NCBI GenBank assembly: GCA_036897625.1
Contig: JAYMTA010001402.1
Span: forward strand, 1 to 20,156
Reading direction: 5' to 3'
Length of the DNA stretch: 20,156 nt
Source: Pelargonium cotyledonis
Taxonomy: Eukaryota > Streptophyta > Magnoliopsida > Geraniales > Geraniaceae
Shown here one piece after another: positions 9,273 through 20,156 of the stretch; positions within the stretch are counted from its first letter, which is position 1; each line of letters starts with the position of its first letter. Made by a program: the position numbers and the translations under genes. The notes under the pieces were generated by a model. It worked only from the letters and a program-made list of their open reading frames with translations. It made no database searches and was not told the origin of the DNA.

Positions 9273-12200
9273 AAATATTTCGCTTGACATGCACAAAACT
9301 AAAATTGATAACCTGCATAAAAATGTTGACTCAAATAATAATCCTATATATTACCAGGTACGTTTGAAGTATCAACTGTCTGTACGGTAGGTGGTGGTGC
9401 CGGAGGAGTCATAGCTGATTGACTTGGAGCAGCTTTAGTAGGACTAGATGGTTGAGTACCCATCCCAGATCTTTGAACACCTGAATTAGTCATGGGCATA
9501 AATCCCTTAGGTGCAGGGGTGGGAGCTACAACCTGCGGCATTTTCGGTCCAGGAACAGAACCCATATGTGGTGCAACAGAACCAAGTGAACCAGAGGTAG
9601 GTGCTACAGGTTGGTAACTGGGATTAGTTGTCCCCTAAAAGTAAAAGCAAGGAGAGATTCAGTACATGAGGTCAAAAGGAAATGTAGTAATATAGATATG
9701 GAATCAGAAGCAAATAATACGTACAGGATATAGTTGAGAACCCAATGTGGGTTGTTGATATTGCTCGGCATTTCTCAGAACAGGAGGAGTTGTAGGAATG
9801 AACGGTCTCGCAGCAGGCGCAGAGGTAACAGGGGATGGAGCGAAATTTGCCTTCAAGAATAAAATGAATAAATTAGTCATTACTAATATTCTTGATTATA
9901 ATCCTAATAGTTCACTGAATTCTATATTAGCACATGATTAAAATAGATGTCATAAATGACAGAAATTTCTCCAATAAAAATTGTAGAGTAACCTCTGTTT
10001 CATCCAAGAAAAATATCTGCACTACTATTTCATTGCTACACATAATTACTGGGCTAAAACAATTTCATATACCCGAGCTGGTTGAGTCTCATTGCAGAGA
10101 CTCAACAGCAAATATGATGGAAAATCAACAATCACCCATAGTGAAATAATAACTAATTAGCAGGGACCAATGAAAAGCATCACAAATTACCGATGGAGTC
10201 TGAGGTACTTGGGCTGGAAGAAACATATTAGGTGAGGGTGCAGCCTGATACTGTGGAGCATTGTACCCTCCTCTTCCATACGAGGGCCCAGGTGGCTGCT
10301 GATAATTATCACCATATAGTGGACTACCAGGAACCCTCTGCTGTAACTGTGATGTGTTACTAGCTGGTTCCTAAGTAACAAGAAGAATTGAATGTAAAAT
10401 GCCATTCACAAATAACAAGAAAATTTTTGTCATCAAAATAGAGAATATGCATGCATTCTACTGACTGCAAACACATATTACACAAGAGAAGCTAGAGAAA
10501 TGCACCGGGTAATAATGTTGAGAAGCATCAACACCATAGCTGGATTGGTCAGTGGCACCATATGTAGGTAAGCTGTTCGGCTGAGAGTTCCCATGAGGCA
10601 TAGTCTTGGCTTCTTTCTCTGCAGATATTAAAGAGATGATAAATTATTAGATGACAACATATTTCCAGGAAGAGTGAGAAATGGAAAGGAAAAATAATAA
10701 AGAACAAGAGAGTCGTTCTGTAACTAAGCTCATAATAGTTCAGGTTTACACGAGAAAATGAAAACCCACTATAAAGGAAAACACATGATATATATATATA
10801 TATACACAATATTTGACAACCCAAGTTTAATTCGATCAATGTCAAGTAGTAAGATACAATATTACCCCATAGACGCCAAGAGCCATTAAGCGACAGAACA
10901 GGAGTATGATGTGTCAATGGAAGAGATAGAGATGCATGGGGGAAGTAGTCCTTAAGATTAGCCCTACCCAAATTAGTTGTATGGAAGGACACATTTGATC
11001 ATTAAATGTCAATACTTCAAAGTAATCATGAACAAGACAATAATTTTGGTGAAGCTTGAATTGCAAAATATAAAATCTAACTACAGCAACCATTTGAGTA
11101 AGTTTTTACTTTTCAACAATGCATTTAACAAACTGAACTCTAACAAGATGATGAATGCTCAGGAATGACGTGTCTGAATCATGCCAACTATGAACTGAAA
11201 TAAGACCTTTGGCTCTAAACATGACCCATATTTGAATCAGATTTTCCAGTTCAGTGACATTTTTGGAACTGTCTCAACTAAAGACAGGTCTTGTGATTGT
11301 CAATAATTTTTATTTATTGCAAGAAACGAAAATTTTCAAACTCTGAGCAGTGACTCAACACAGATGGATTGCAGACCTACAGGGTCACATGGATACAGCT
11401 CTCCCACGGTTGTAATTATTAACCAGCCATAACGTGTGCATTAAAAGGATAATTCTAAAATAATATAACAGTAGTAACAAACAGATAAATGGGAGGGTGA
11501 GAAAAATTATGAAGAGGGAGATGTAAAAAGTATTAATATATTATATAGAGATACACATCTTTTTTCAATTTTATTGGTGTTTTAACATGTTGTCTCCTGG
11601 TCAACTCATTCTCCCTTTAAAATATGGACTGCACCACATCAAAGGAAATACAAAAGCACATACCAGGTTCTGTGGAAAGAGCAATTCGATCTCGTAAGAT
11701 CACAAGCTCAGGTGATAATTCATCAGAGCCCAAAAGTTTCAAGTACTCCATTGCTGTTGTTAGGAGTCCTTGACTAGCTAGAATTTCAGCATATTTCTCA
11801 ACAAGCTTGCATAGAGATGCACTAAATTTTTTTTGCCCAGTTGCCAAGGCAAGAACTATAGTCTTTTCCATCAAATCCTGATAAAAATGAACAAATATGT
11901 CAATTTTCCAGCCAACAATGTGTTGGCCTAGAGGAAGATTTTAAATTCTAAAAGTGGCTAACTCACCTGAAGAAGGTCAACATATGATATCCCTTCGTTC
12001 TCTGCTGACAAACTCCTAGACCAAATTTCCACTGTTTTGTCAATGTTTCCCGCACATATATAACAAAGAGTTGCAGCCAGCGTATTACCAGCAGCCATGA
12101 GTTTTGAAGCAAGTGTGTCACAGAGCCCAGTCCATTCCTCTCTCTGTGCAAACTGTCATTTTGAGAATGATAAGAGTAAATAGACAGATAGAATAGCTGC

Positions 12201-13837
12201 ACTCATGCAGAGAGTTACAGAATCGCACCATAATGTCCTTGCAGTTAGCTATCAAGTATTATTTTCTTACAAAAGAGAGCATGCTAACATAAGCTTGCAT
12301 GACTTATTTATTTATTTTTTTGTCAGGCTCAAAAATGTAGCATCAGATAAGGGGATTGACCATATCATCCATATGGCCCAAAATAATATAACAGAGGTTA
12401 TATGCGATTATCACGGTCTTACAGGGAGCTTGTCAAACCGCATTTTATGCAATTATCATAATTTAAGATTGATTTCACAAATACATAGCAATAGATGCAA
12501 AAAAATTCTCAATTATTTACCAAGACTAATTGTAAAATATGAAGGGAGCTGTATCAAGTTTGCATGGTAACTTTAGTTCATTGCATTCAATAATGGGACG
12601 CTAATAATATCTATTAACATCAAATTAAACTGGTGTAAAATCTTTGTATATAAAAACCCAGTAAACAGAGCGAGCAATGTCTAAAAACTTCAAGTAACCA
12701 AATCCCTGGCTACCGTTTAAGAAATTCCATAACATGACAAAATTACAGATTGAATCCAGAGTTGAGATGCTTACAGTGCAGAGAAGAGCCAGAGTCTCTT
12801 TCCAGAATTTGAGGGGTCTGGTTTTTACAAGGCTCATGAGGTCATTGTTCACCATAGCAGAAACAACCTGAAAGTGGAATTGGAATTAATGCAAGAGTCC
12901 TCATACATTATTAAGATTCTTCAGTTTAAAAGATAGATACCATATAACAAGTTAAAGGTTATGTACATGTACATAACTATGGCTATCAACTCAATAGATG
13001 AAGCACAAAATCACATGTACCTTTAGGTAGGGAGAACGGCTCATCTTAAGATATTGATCACGTGTGCTCTCCCACAGTGAAGAACCACCAACATGAGCAA
13101 TAACTAAAGCGTCAGCCATTTTATTTGCAGATATGCATTGTGAAACTGCCCCTTTGTAGTCTCCAACAACTAAGGCACGTTGAACAGCATCATCAAATGA
13201 CGGGTCAGCACTCTCCTCAATTCCATCTTGTTCTTGCTGAGTTTCTATAGGAACAGTATCCTCAGTAACAAACTTAGCACCAAGAGATGAGACAGGTGTA
13301 TCATTTTTTGGACTGGGAAGATTATTAAAGAAATCCTCCCCGTTATCAGAAAAGAGGTTAGCATTATCATCCGCCCCAATTCCAACTTTATCTTCTACCT
13401 TATCCTCAACACCAAGAGCATTTACTTCATGTGAAAGAGCATCCTGTACAGTATCTTTCTCTTCTTTTGGCATGCTGAAACCGAGGTGGGTGAGCAGTTT
13501 CGTCCTAGCTGACCCATCATCTTCAAACATGACCTTTAGAAAACTCCATGTTTCTTGATCGTCCTGAGATCTGCTATGTAAGGAGAAGACTAAGTCACTA
13601 AACTATTTGAGAAAGGTGGAATAGAATGCAAATTAAAATTCTTAGCACAGAGGCATACTCAGACTCATTGGACTTCTTTTCACACAATGCCCTAAGCAAG
13701 GACCTTTCCCCATTTTGAATAGAAGCTTCAAATTCAGTTGAACGACTCACCAAACTATCTTCTGTAACTAAATTGTGCACAAAAACCTGGAACACAAAAT
13801 TAAATGAAATAAAGATAGTGACCTAGAATTTCATTCC

Positions 13838-13882
<45 letters not shown>

Positions 13883-16800
13883 ATATTTGCCATTGTACAG
13901 GAAAACACACCTCTGAAGCACCCACAGGGGTTGACTTGGGGTTAAACGAAACAAGCTTCCCTCCAAAGCCAAAAGATGCCCCAGCTGGACGTTTATACCA
14001 TTTAGGAGCTCTAAGGGGTGCTGCATAAGAAAAGATAATATGTAAGAAGAACGTCCCATTTCAAATCCCATACGAACACTTCTAATTTAAGCAGGTAGTA
14101 GCAGCAGACAGAACAAAGCAGATATACAAGTTAACTTGCTCAATTTCTAACTATCCCTTTTTTCCCCACCCCGCAAACTTCATCACATAAATCACTATAA
14201 ATAGCAATGCAACAAGTAATCTGTATTTCTAAGAAGAAAAAAAAAACTAATTAAATAGCGTATCATCCAGCCAAAAATATATGGTTCAATTAAAAATAAA
14301 AAGGCTCCAGTTTTTGTCTGTATGCTTAAGTATAAGCATTTCAAGAGCTTACTCATACTTGCGACATTTGCAAAGAATTGCCATGGAATTATATTATTTG
14401 TGTTTGATTTACTATTAAGAATGATTTATAAGAAACTAAATTGAGATAAAATTGACAAGCCTTTCTTATGCTTCTAATGCCAACCCTTGGGTTTAGAAAT
14501 ACCGTTTCTACAGCCAGTCAACTACACACAGCCAAGAACTCTAGTGCATGTTGTCACCTATAGGTTTCTCTAGAAATAGTGAAACAACAAAACGTCATAT
14601 ACTCAAGGGTTATTGACACACACACACACACACACAAAAATAATAATAATAATAATAAATAAAAAATAAAAAATAAAAAACTGAACTACATTACCTGCAC
14701 CAAAATCATGCTCCCCAACACCATATCGACTGCAACCCTGCAAAATAAAAAATTATCAAATCCATGAAGGCATGAAAAAAAAAATGTCAAAAGAAGAAAA
14801 TTTCGCGTTGTAATTTAAATACTTAGAACTAACAAGTCAAGTGCAATTTTGAGGTTGTATAACTTTTTTACTATAATTGTTATTACTGACAAGATGCTAA
14901 TATATAGCAGATAAAGATCCAATATCCATCACTTCCACCTCACAAACATTTAATTACTTGGGAAATTGTTTTCAATTATTACCAACAAAAACCCAAAGAA
15001 TCTGAAAACATACACATTCAACAGAAAGCATAACACACCTCGATATTATAAATGCCAATCTTGCCATCAAATGAAGAAGCTGAAATTACACCAGGTATTT
15101 TTGGGTACCAGTGTACATCAAAATTCCAGTTGGTGCCAGCAGGCAATTCACATACAATCTGCCCCAATAAGAAATTAAACAGCATAACAAATCATTTAAA
15201 ACAACAAACATAGAAATGACGGAAGGCTAAAGCAGAAGATATATTCCCTAACCTCTCCAGAAATAGTATCCCAACAAATAGTACGATTATCTTTGGCACA
15301 GGTGAGCAAATATGAGCTGTCATTGGGACACCATGCCATTGCAATTACACCTGGTTCAAAGGAATAAAAAATAAATAAATATACCAATGCCACGTGCAAA
15401 GTAAATTTTGCACAGTTTAAAGATATTGGCAGTGTTCATAATGCAGGAAATTAGAAGTTCCTAGAATAAATATACCATTGCAGGGCACTATCAACCAAAA
15501 ACTTAAGCATAAGGAAACTCACTAGTCAAGTAAAAATAAATAGTTCATAAGCAACTAAATCTTTCCAGAGTAAAACCAGGAGTCAATTAACAGGAAATAT
15601 CTATAATCCATTTGAAAGGACTCATCATTGTTATAAGTGGCATACCTTTAGTGTGCCCCACAAACTCTTTTATAGGTGACATAGTGTTCCGCATATCCCA
15701 AAGCTGCATGCAAACATCATTACATTTAACAAAATTAGATATATTAATAACCAAGAGTACATAATACCATTAAAAGCACAGACATTACCCTAAGAGTAGG
15801 TGAACTATCTTCATCTGATGCAACAACAAGCTGAGTGGCGACATCTGGATTCCACTGCAAAACAGAGCACCGCCTTCTATGGGAATCTGAGAAACTGTCA
15901 GTAAACAAGAACATGTCAGACAAGAACAAAGATTAATACAGATTATGCAGAATGGATCATGCAGAAATCCTCCAAATATTAGACAAGCAACTATACCTTA
16001 TCACTGGTTTTTGCTTCTTCAGGTCCCAAACCACTGAAAAATAAAAGATGTGCACATTGAAAGTTACAAGACAAGCAAGGTCAACTATATAACAAATCTG
16101 CGAAAATATTTCTTCCTTACCAGTTGCCCCATTATATGAAGTGGAAGCCAAAATATGTTGAACCTTGCTATTCCAAGACACAAAAGAAATTTCACCTTGA
16201 GCAGCAGAACCACTACCCTGCATAAAGATTTCACATATAAAATTAATTGACCCAGACTATTCAAATATGTATATTGGGATAAGCAAAACTGACAAAGAGA
16301 TGGCGAGAAAAGAGTTGCATAGGTTAATTTCCAATGGTTTCATATCTACAAAAACTTGTTGTTCTTATTAATATGTTCATATACACCGCAGATTCAGTTA
16401 AAGCATGAATGCTAATGAGTAGAACTAAAGTCTTCAGGAAGAAAAGCACTACATCAAACATAACCAAAAAAATAAGAACAACAAATTCAAAAAGATAAAG
16501 AACTTGAGAAAATGATAAAGATCATAATAAGGGAATGAGCAGCCAATAGATCTCTTGCCAAATCCCGGCAATTCTTCTAACACCACAAGCAACACAAAAG
16601 AAAAATCCTCATTCCTTTCCAAATGACAAAATCTATTCCTCTCTAAGACTCCCATTCCAGCAAACCAGCATCGAGACCACAGCCCTAGGGAAAAGTCAGG
16701 ATAAGGGGAGCAAAGCTCTCTCGCAAATTAGTAGTATAGTCAGTCCTCAAAACTGTCCTAATTTTTACTTAGGTAATCCAGTGACAACTAATATTCATTT

Positions 16801-19379
16801 GAATCAAGGGGGGCAATGAGCAGCATATTGACAAGGAAAATGCTTCCAATAAGAAATAACCCCTGAATCCCCTAAATACCGTGATCTAAAAATTTAATCA
16901 AACCTCAAACCATAGATCAACCAATACTGCCTTCTCCATTCCATAGAATATCATAAGATACAGAACATCAAAAAGTTCCTACATAGTGCAATTGTATATT
17001 AATAAAGGATGTAATAAGAGTGCGTTTGGATGAGCTTATACTTTCGTTTGATTTTAATTTTTAAGTCAAGTGTTTTGTTCTTAAAAAAATTAATTGCAAT
17101 ATGTTTATAAATTATAATTAAATAAAGAAGTTAGGGTACCCCAAGCTTCTCATTTTGGTGATTATGAGCTAAAATTGAGAAGTAAATGTCTTTATTGTTC
17201 TCACTTTCAATATCTTTATATTTTTACCTTGTGTAATTAAAAGCATTTTAATTCAAACAGTTAACTTATTTAAAAATCTGATTATAATTTCTAAAAGTGA
17301 TTATAATTTATACTAGTATACATCTGTGATAAGCTAATCCAAACACCCTCTAATATGAAAGCATATGATAAAGCAGTAAATCATGGAACAGGATGACAGA
17401 TATTAATTAATGGATAGTTGGATAACATATATTTTGAATGCCAAATGGCAGAAACAAACCTTGAGAGGTGGAAAATGCGAAGGTTCTCCAGGATTAGACA
17501 AATCCCATATGCAAACTTCGCCATCATCGGCTCCAGATGCAAGCAAGTTTGGAGTTATGTTATTAAATTCAAGACCACGAACCTGAAATGGATGATCAAG
17601 CATTCTAACATCATTAAAAGTCCATGGGAGATAAGGAGATGGAAAAGATAGCAGATTCTAATTGAACAAAATATAAATAACTCACAGGGCCTTTATGCCT
17701 TGAAAGATGTCCCACAAGAGCCTTTTCACTTCCCTCAGAACTGAAAATAAAATAATATAGTAAGGCAGCCAGACAGCAAAGACTAATTCTGCAATCGAAA
17801 TTCTCAAGCACAACAAGAGCACTAATTTGAAATATTTATGAATTTAGAACCAAATAAGAAGCTCCCAGTAAACTCGCAGTGTATATGTGTACATAAGAAA
17901 CAATAAAATCATGGGATTTCTTCTTCTCCATCTATGCCCAAAACTGAGCAAACCATAAATTAAATTCATTAAAATCACAATGAAAATAAAAATCAAAAGT
18001 ACAATATCAACCAGCTTCCATGTATCTTGCTGTTAATACCAAGAAGTTACTTATAATTTAGCCTATTATTCAAATAAATTACTAGTTTATCTCAAATCCA
18101 TTAATCCTATGGTACATGAGAGGGGTTTGCTGAGAATATCTCAAATCCAAATTGTCTTCTTTTTTTCATTTGCAAACATCCAATTATTATTCTGTTTGAA
18201 AAAATTCGTAAAACAGAATATGGAAATCTTAGTTGGAATTAGAAAAGATCAGTAACTAACTTACAGTTCCATCAACATTAAACTTGCAATTCAACCTCCA
18301 TTGACCAAACCTAAAGTTCAAAAATAAAATAAAATAAATGAATCTCACAAAATCCTAATTTCCTTCTGTTTTCCCCTGCATACAAGAACCATACTGACCA
18401 TCAGTATAATTGATTAAAGAAACAAACTTTCTAGCAATAGTAATTGTTGTCTTGGAGTTCCCCACATTCCAATCCCTTAAATCCTAATAATGTATCTCAA
18501 CAATCCATAAAAAAAATATAAACAAATAAATAACACTAAAAGCCCAACTCAAATAAAATCACAGCACAGTCAGGAAACTATCATTGTAGAAACTAAAAAC
18601 TGTGGAATTCAAGATTGTCATTTTCCTTTTCTCTTTTCTAGCATTGTTTCAAGCACCAAAAAAAATGTGTATCTAAATTCACCAAGAGTTCAAAGTCCAC
18701 ATGTTTCAGACCAAATCAAGTCAAGTCAAGGCGTGAACATACCAAAATTGAAAGCCCGCCAATCATAAAAACAAACAAAGAGTGAGCTCCGGTTATAATA
18801 AGTAGAAAACAATCCCAAGGGGTAAATGATTAGAAACAACAGAACTATCCCCCAAGCTAATTCTTATGGGTGCAAAGGAGACCGTTACTCTAATTCACCT
18901 ATATTGTTAGCTCTAATCAAAGCAACCAAAAACGTCACATTGATTCAACATTCTCTCCAAAGAAGGAAAAAAATGCAATTCAACCAAAGCATTGAGATCA
19001 ATTCACACTACACTCCACGAATCTAAATCCCCTAATATAAATACAAACACAATCTCAATTACCGGATCAGAGACAGCGGGTTCCAAATGTCAATGTTCCC
19101 GTCCACGAGCCCGCCGGCGATAAGGCCGAGGCTGAAGTCCTCGGAGCCCGATCCACTTCTGCCCCACGAGAGACGGTTGAAGCGCTCTGAGCTGCTGCAC
19201 TCGACGAGAACGGGGATTTGCGGATCGTCGGACTGGAAATCAAGCTTCAAGATCTCGAGACTCGCGGAGGAGCTAAACGACAGATCCACAGCCCCGGCCA
19301 TCGTCCCGGCCGCCATGTACGGTGCGTCCGGCGCCAGCGCGATGGACGCCGATCTGTTCACCCCCTTTATACACGCCAT
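8574..19379 (-). CDS. SEC31B: protein transport protein SEC31 (COPII outer coat), 22 coding exons
   Basis: SEC31 forms, with SEC13, the outer cage of COPII vesicles that carry cargo from ER exit sites to the Golgi. Coding exons on the minus strand: 19379-19063, 17740-17686, 17582-17460, 16217-16121, 16033-15997, 15894-15789, 15703-15646, 15350-15253, 15158-15039, 14737-14695, 14020-13911, 13786-13659, 13570-13021, 12867-12775, 12152-11967, 11877-11664, 10618-10506, 10370-10191, 9850-9725, 9634-9355, 9004-8766, 8669-8574. All 21 introns are GT-AG and every junction keeps phase, giving 1122 residues, against about 1104 for the Arabidopsis protein. The start is [20 protein letters not shown], as in known plant SEC31 proteins; the stop is TAA at 8576-8574. 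Recalled similarity to Arabidopsis SEC31B (At3g63460) is high throughout; choosing B over paralogue A is by memory only. Nothing suggests a pseudogene. Confidence 0.95.
9242..9268. repeat. AC microsatellite in SEC31 intron 20
   Basis: A run of AC dinucleotides, about 13 repeats, uninterrupted. It lies within intron 20 (9354-9005), well away from the splice sites. Confidence 0.95.
9355..10618 (-). other. SEC31B: SEC31 exons 17-20: proline/glutamine-rich unstructured region
   Basis: Residues about 779-1011 are rich in Pro, Gln, Ser, Tyr and Ala, for example [40 protein letters not shown] and [20 protein letters not shown]. In yeast and animals this region contacts SEC23-SAR1 and speeds GTP hydrolysis by SAR1. 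One PPP motif is present (about residues 998-1000, APPPTVQT), the type known to bind SEC23. No tryptophan occurs in these four exons, so the Trp-Asn pair used by yeast SEC31 is not visible. Confidence 0.88.
10788..10804. repeat. AT microsatellite in SEC31 intron 16
   Basis: A short uninterrupted AT run of about eight repeats, in intron 16 (11663-10619). The rest of this 1045-base intron shows no element or gene. Confidence 0.85.
11664..13570 (-). other. SEC31B: SEC31 exons 13-16: SEC13-binding insertion and alpha-solenoid
   Basis: Exon 13, the largest (550 bases), encodes about residues 431-614, including [20 protein letters not shown], the acidic variable linker with a VEDKVEDK duplication, DNGEDFFNN (about 506-514), then [20 protein letters not shown] and [12 protein letters not shown], the start of the helical ancestral coatomer element. 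Exons 14-16 continue the helices ([78 protein letters not shown]). In the family this solenoid dimerises to make the straight edges of the COPII cage. Lengths and spacing match the family, without insertions beyond the linker. Confidence 0.92.
12153..12774 (-). other. SEC31 intron 14, unusual only for a long plus-strand open frame
   Basis: This 622-base intron holds a plus-strand open frame of 121 codons (12205-12570). Its translation has no domain, membrane pattern or composition that suggests a gene, and I see no terminal repeats. I read it as ordinary intron sequence. Confidence 0.6.
13841..13879. repeat. AG microsatellite (CT on gene strand) in SEC31 intron 11
   Basis: About 19 uninterrupted AG repeats inside a 124-base intron (13910-13787). 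On the transcribed strand this is a CT tract ending about 54 bases upstream of the acceptor. It fills nearly a third of the intron, so length changes would alter intron size noticeably. Confidence 0.95.
14616..14680. repeat. compound microsatellite (AC, then TAA and A-rich) in SEC31 intron 10
   Basis: An AC run (14616-14636) is followed directly by TAA repeats (14641-14659) and an A-rich tail to about 14680. The tract lies close to the donor of intron 10 (14694), within about 15 bases. Confidence 0.9.
17018..17350. mobile_element. Tourist-like MITE (PIF/Harbinger type) in SEC31 intron 3
   Basis: The 333-base element has 21-base terminal inverted repeats, 17018-17038 and 17330-17350, matching at 18 of 21 positions; both carry GTTTGGAT and AGCTTA. 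It is flanked by TAA on each side (17015-17017 and 17351-17353), the three-base target duplication of PIF/Harbinger elements. The interior is AT-rich and shows no transposase frame, so it is non-autonomous and would have been moved by a related element. It sits mid-intron, about 108 bases from the intron 3 donor (17459), and the exons on both sides are intact. Confidence 0.8.
17741..19062 (-). other. SEC31 intron 1, long first intron
   Basis: At 1322 bases this is the longest intron. It begins GTAATTGAGA and ends TTATTTTCAG. It is AT-rich, with no coding frame, terminal repeats or transposon ends that I can see. Long first introns in plant housekeeping genes often raise expression, but no specific element can be shown here. 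Confidence 0.7.
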
Positions 19380-19510
19380 ACGGGTGGAGAAATCAGAGCG
19401 CCTCGGATCTAGAATTCGGGAATTGGGAAGAAATTAGGGGACACGACGATGTCTAGGGTTTGATTCGATTCAAGATTTGCGAGAACGAAGATGAAAATGG
19501 ACACAACACA
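19380..19510 (-). promoter_or_regulatory. SEC31 5' UTR / proximal leader with telo-box
   Basis: Immediately upstream of the ATG (19379), the gene-strand sequence carries AAACCCTAG at 19461-19453, a telo-box, common near the transcription start of plant genes for growth and protein synthesis. The leader is pyrimidine-rich in parts and the start codon has a G at +4 (ATGGCG). No upstream ATG appears between the telo-box and the start. The transcription start itself cannot be placed. Confidence 0.5.
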
Positions 19511-20100
19511 CTCTTTTTTCCAATCTCGTTTCTGTGTGGTGCAAATGATCTAATTTTTTTTTTTTATTAATTTCAGTTTCGCGTTCTGGAGGGTTTTGTT
19601 TCAGCTCATTCTTGGACGTTGGGTTATGATACGGTGCGGACGTGTTTTTCTACTCTCCATCTGGACTCTTGATGTATCGGTGTTGTACGCGTGGACTTTT
19701 GGTTACTACTTCTTTTGACTGAAAGAGTATAATATGTATGAGCGGGTTTCGGAGTGTATAGGTGGTTGTTATTATGGTGCGGTCTAGTAAAATAGCCAAT
19801 CCGGAGTTCATGTTTTGTCATAAAACCAATCAGATTCTGACATGTGTACTCAGTTTTAGCTATCGATTTTTTTTTTTTTTTTTTTAGTTTTGATCTGCTC
19901 AAGCTTCTTTGGGGTGCAAAACATTTTTTTTTCTGTTGCATTGAGTCTTGATTCAAAAAATATATTTTTAATTATGCTAATGGATCCACGTTATTTTTAC
20001 CTCTTTTATGTTCGAGATTTGTTTACGAGTGATTGCCTTATTTCAAATCATTTTAGGACGAGAAAGAAGCTTGGGTGAGCTATTGCTCATTTGTTTAAGA
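19511..20100. other. SEC31 upstream region, no gene seen
   Basis: This stretch holds two long T-runs (19554-19565 and 19867-19885) and two CCAAT words (19796-19800 and 19826-19830) on the plus strand, about 420-450 bases upstream of the start codon. They could act as CCAAT boxes, which work in either orientation, but position alone is weak evidence. No clear TATA box on the gene strand was found. The minus-strand open frame at 19624-19956 is a product of the T-run (poly-lysine) and is not a gene. Confidence 0.45.
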
Positions 20101-20101
20101 T

Positions 20102-20133
20102 TTACTAGTATGCATCTCGTGCGATACATGGAT
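20102..20133 (-). mobile_element. second Helitron-like terminus (more decayed)
   Basis: TTTACTAGTAT at 20101 repeats the first 11 bases at 4381 exactly, and is again followed by a CGTGCG word (20118-20123) with an imperfect partner (CATGG, 20127-20131). The hairpin is degraded compared with 4399-4411. The element would extend rightwards, out of the window. Orientation is as for the first copy (CTAG end on the minus strand). Confidence 0.3.
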
Positions 20134-20156
20134 CGTATGATATTTAAAAGATTTTA

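Larger units (their letters stand above)
13659..14737 (-). other. SEC31B: SEC31 exons 10-12: linker after the propeller
   Basis: Residues about 338-430 include [20 protein letters not shown], a segment well kept in SEC31 proteins, then [20 protein letters not shown] and the [10 protein letters not shown] helix. In COPII structures the matching region precedes the insertion blade that completes the SEC13 propeller. Exon 10 (14737-14695) is only 43 bases. Intron 10 contains AC and TAA microsatellites, and intron 11 a long AG tract (CT on the gene strand) 50-90 bases before its acceptor. Confidence 0.88.
15039..19379 (-). other. SEC31B: SEC31 exons 1-9: N-terminal WD40 beta-propeller
   Basis: Residues 1 to 337 form the WD40 propeller, which builds the vertices of the COPII cage. 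Blade-ending signatures are visible in order: GNIDIWN near residue 97, DGEVCIWDL (about 145-152), VVWDL (198-202), LRLWDM (244-249), RTICWD (287-292) and GKIGIYN (about 329-335). Exon 5 is only 37 bases (16033-15997) and splits a codon at each side; it completes the [10 protein letters not shown] strand. Exon 1 (317 bases) is followed by the longest intron (1322 bases), common for plant housekeeping genes. Introns 2, 4, 5, 6 and 8 are about 85-103 bases, near the plant minimum. Confidence 0.93.

Noticed and set aside
10549-10992. 147-codon minus-strand open frame
   Set aside because: It is mainly intron 16 sequence and overlaps SEC31 exon 17 in a different frame; the phase-consistent SEC31 reading explains the coding part.
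12205-12570. 121-codon plus-strand open frame in intron 14
   Set aside because: No recognisable protein character, and it lies antisense within an intron of an intact gene.
17321-17331. TACTAGTATACATCT inside the MITE, resembling the Helitron-like ends
   Set aside because: No CGTGCG hairpin follows; the match is short and AT-rich.
19087-19437. Plus-strand open frames opposite SEC31 exon 1
   Set aside because: Shadows of exon 1; the minus-strand reading matches the known SEC31 N-terminus.
19624-19956. 110-codon minus-strand open frame upstream of SEC31
   Set aside because: It crosses the 19-base T-run and yields a poly-lysine stretch; no domain and no conserved feature.

Overview
The window is nuclear DNA from a flowering plant, most likely a eudicot. 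It is AT-rich, has long non-coding stretches, GT-AG introns, many microsatellites and small transposable elements. The main gene is a close relative of Arabidopsis SEC31B (comparison from memory only). I could not fix the species.

The right half (about 8.57 to 19.5 kb, minus strand) is one gene for SEC31, the outer-coat subunit of COPII vesicles. I rebuilt 22 coding exons from splice sites, reading phase and protein similarity. They join without a break into 3369 bases, that is 1122 residues and a stop, close to the 1104 or so of the Arabidopsis protein. In order they encode the WD40 propeller (19379-15039), a linker (14737-13659), the SEC13-binding insertion and alpha-solenoid (13570-11664), a proline/glutamine-rich segment (10618-9355) and the C-terminal helical domain (9004-8574). 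Intron 3 carries a 333-bp Tourist-like MITE with 21-bp inverted ends and a TAA target duplication.

The left edge (3-494, plus strand) holds the C-terminal part of an unrecognised protein. Between 0.5 and 8.5 kb I see no intact gene. This stretch holds a diverged 60-bp repeat (1671-1880), a GC-rich block with an 18-bp repeat (2640-3080), a Helitron-like terminus (4382-4413), a decayed RNase H fragment of LINE type (6181-6575), a SINE-like element (about 6579-6768), an 831-bp non-LTR insertion with a 14-bp target duplication (6808-7638) and a 57-bp tandem duplication (7745-7858). The right edge is the SEC31 5' flank, with a telo-box, and ends at a second Helitron-like terminus.

The genes do not form a functional unit: a COPII housekeeping gene lies beside repeat-filled intergenic DNA and the tail of a second gene. 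I found no new multi-gene system. The more notable points are the MITE, the non-LTR insertion with its target duplication, an exon-like segment downstream of the left gene, and the lack of tryptophan in the SEC31 proline-rich region.
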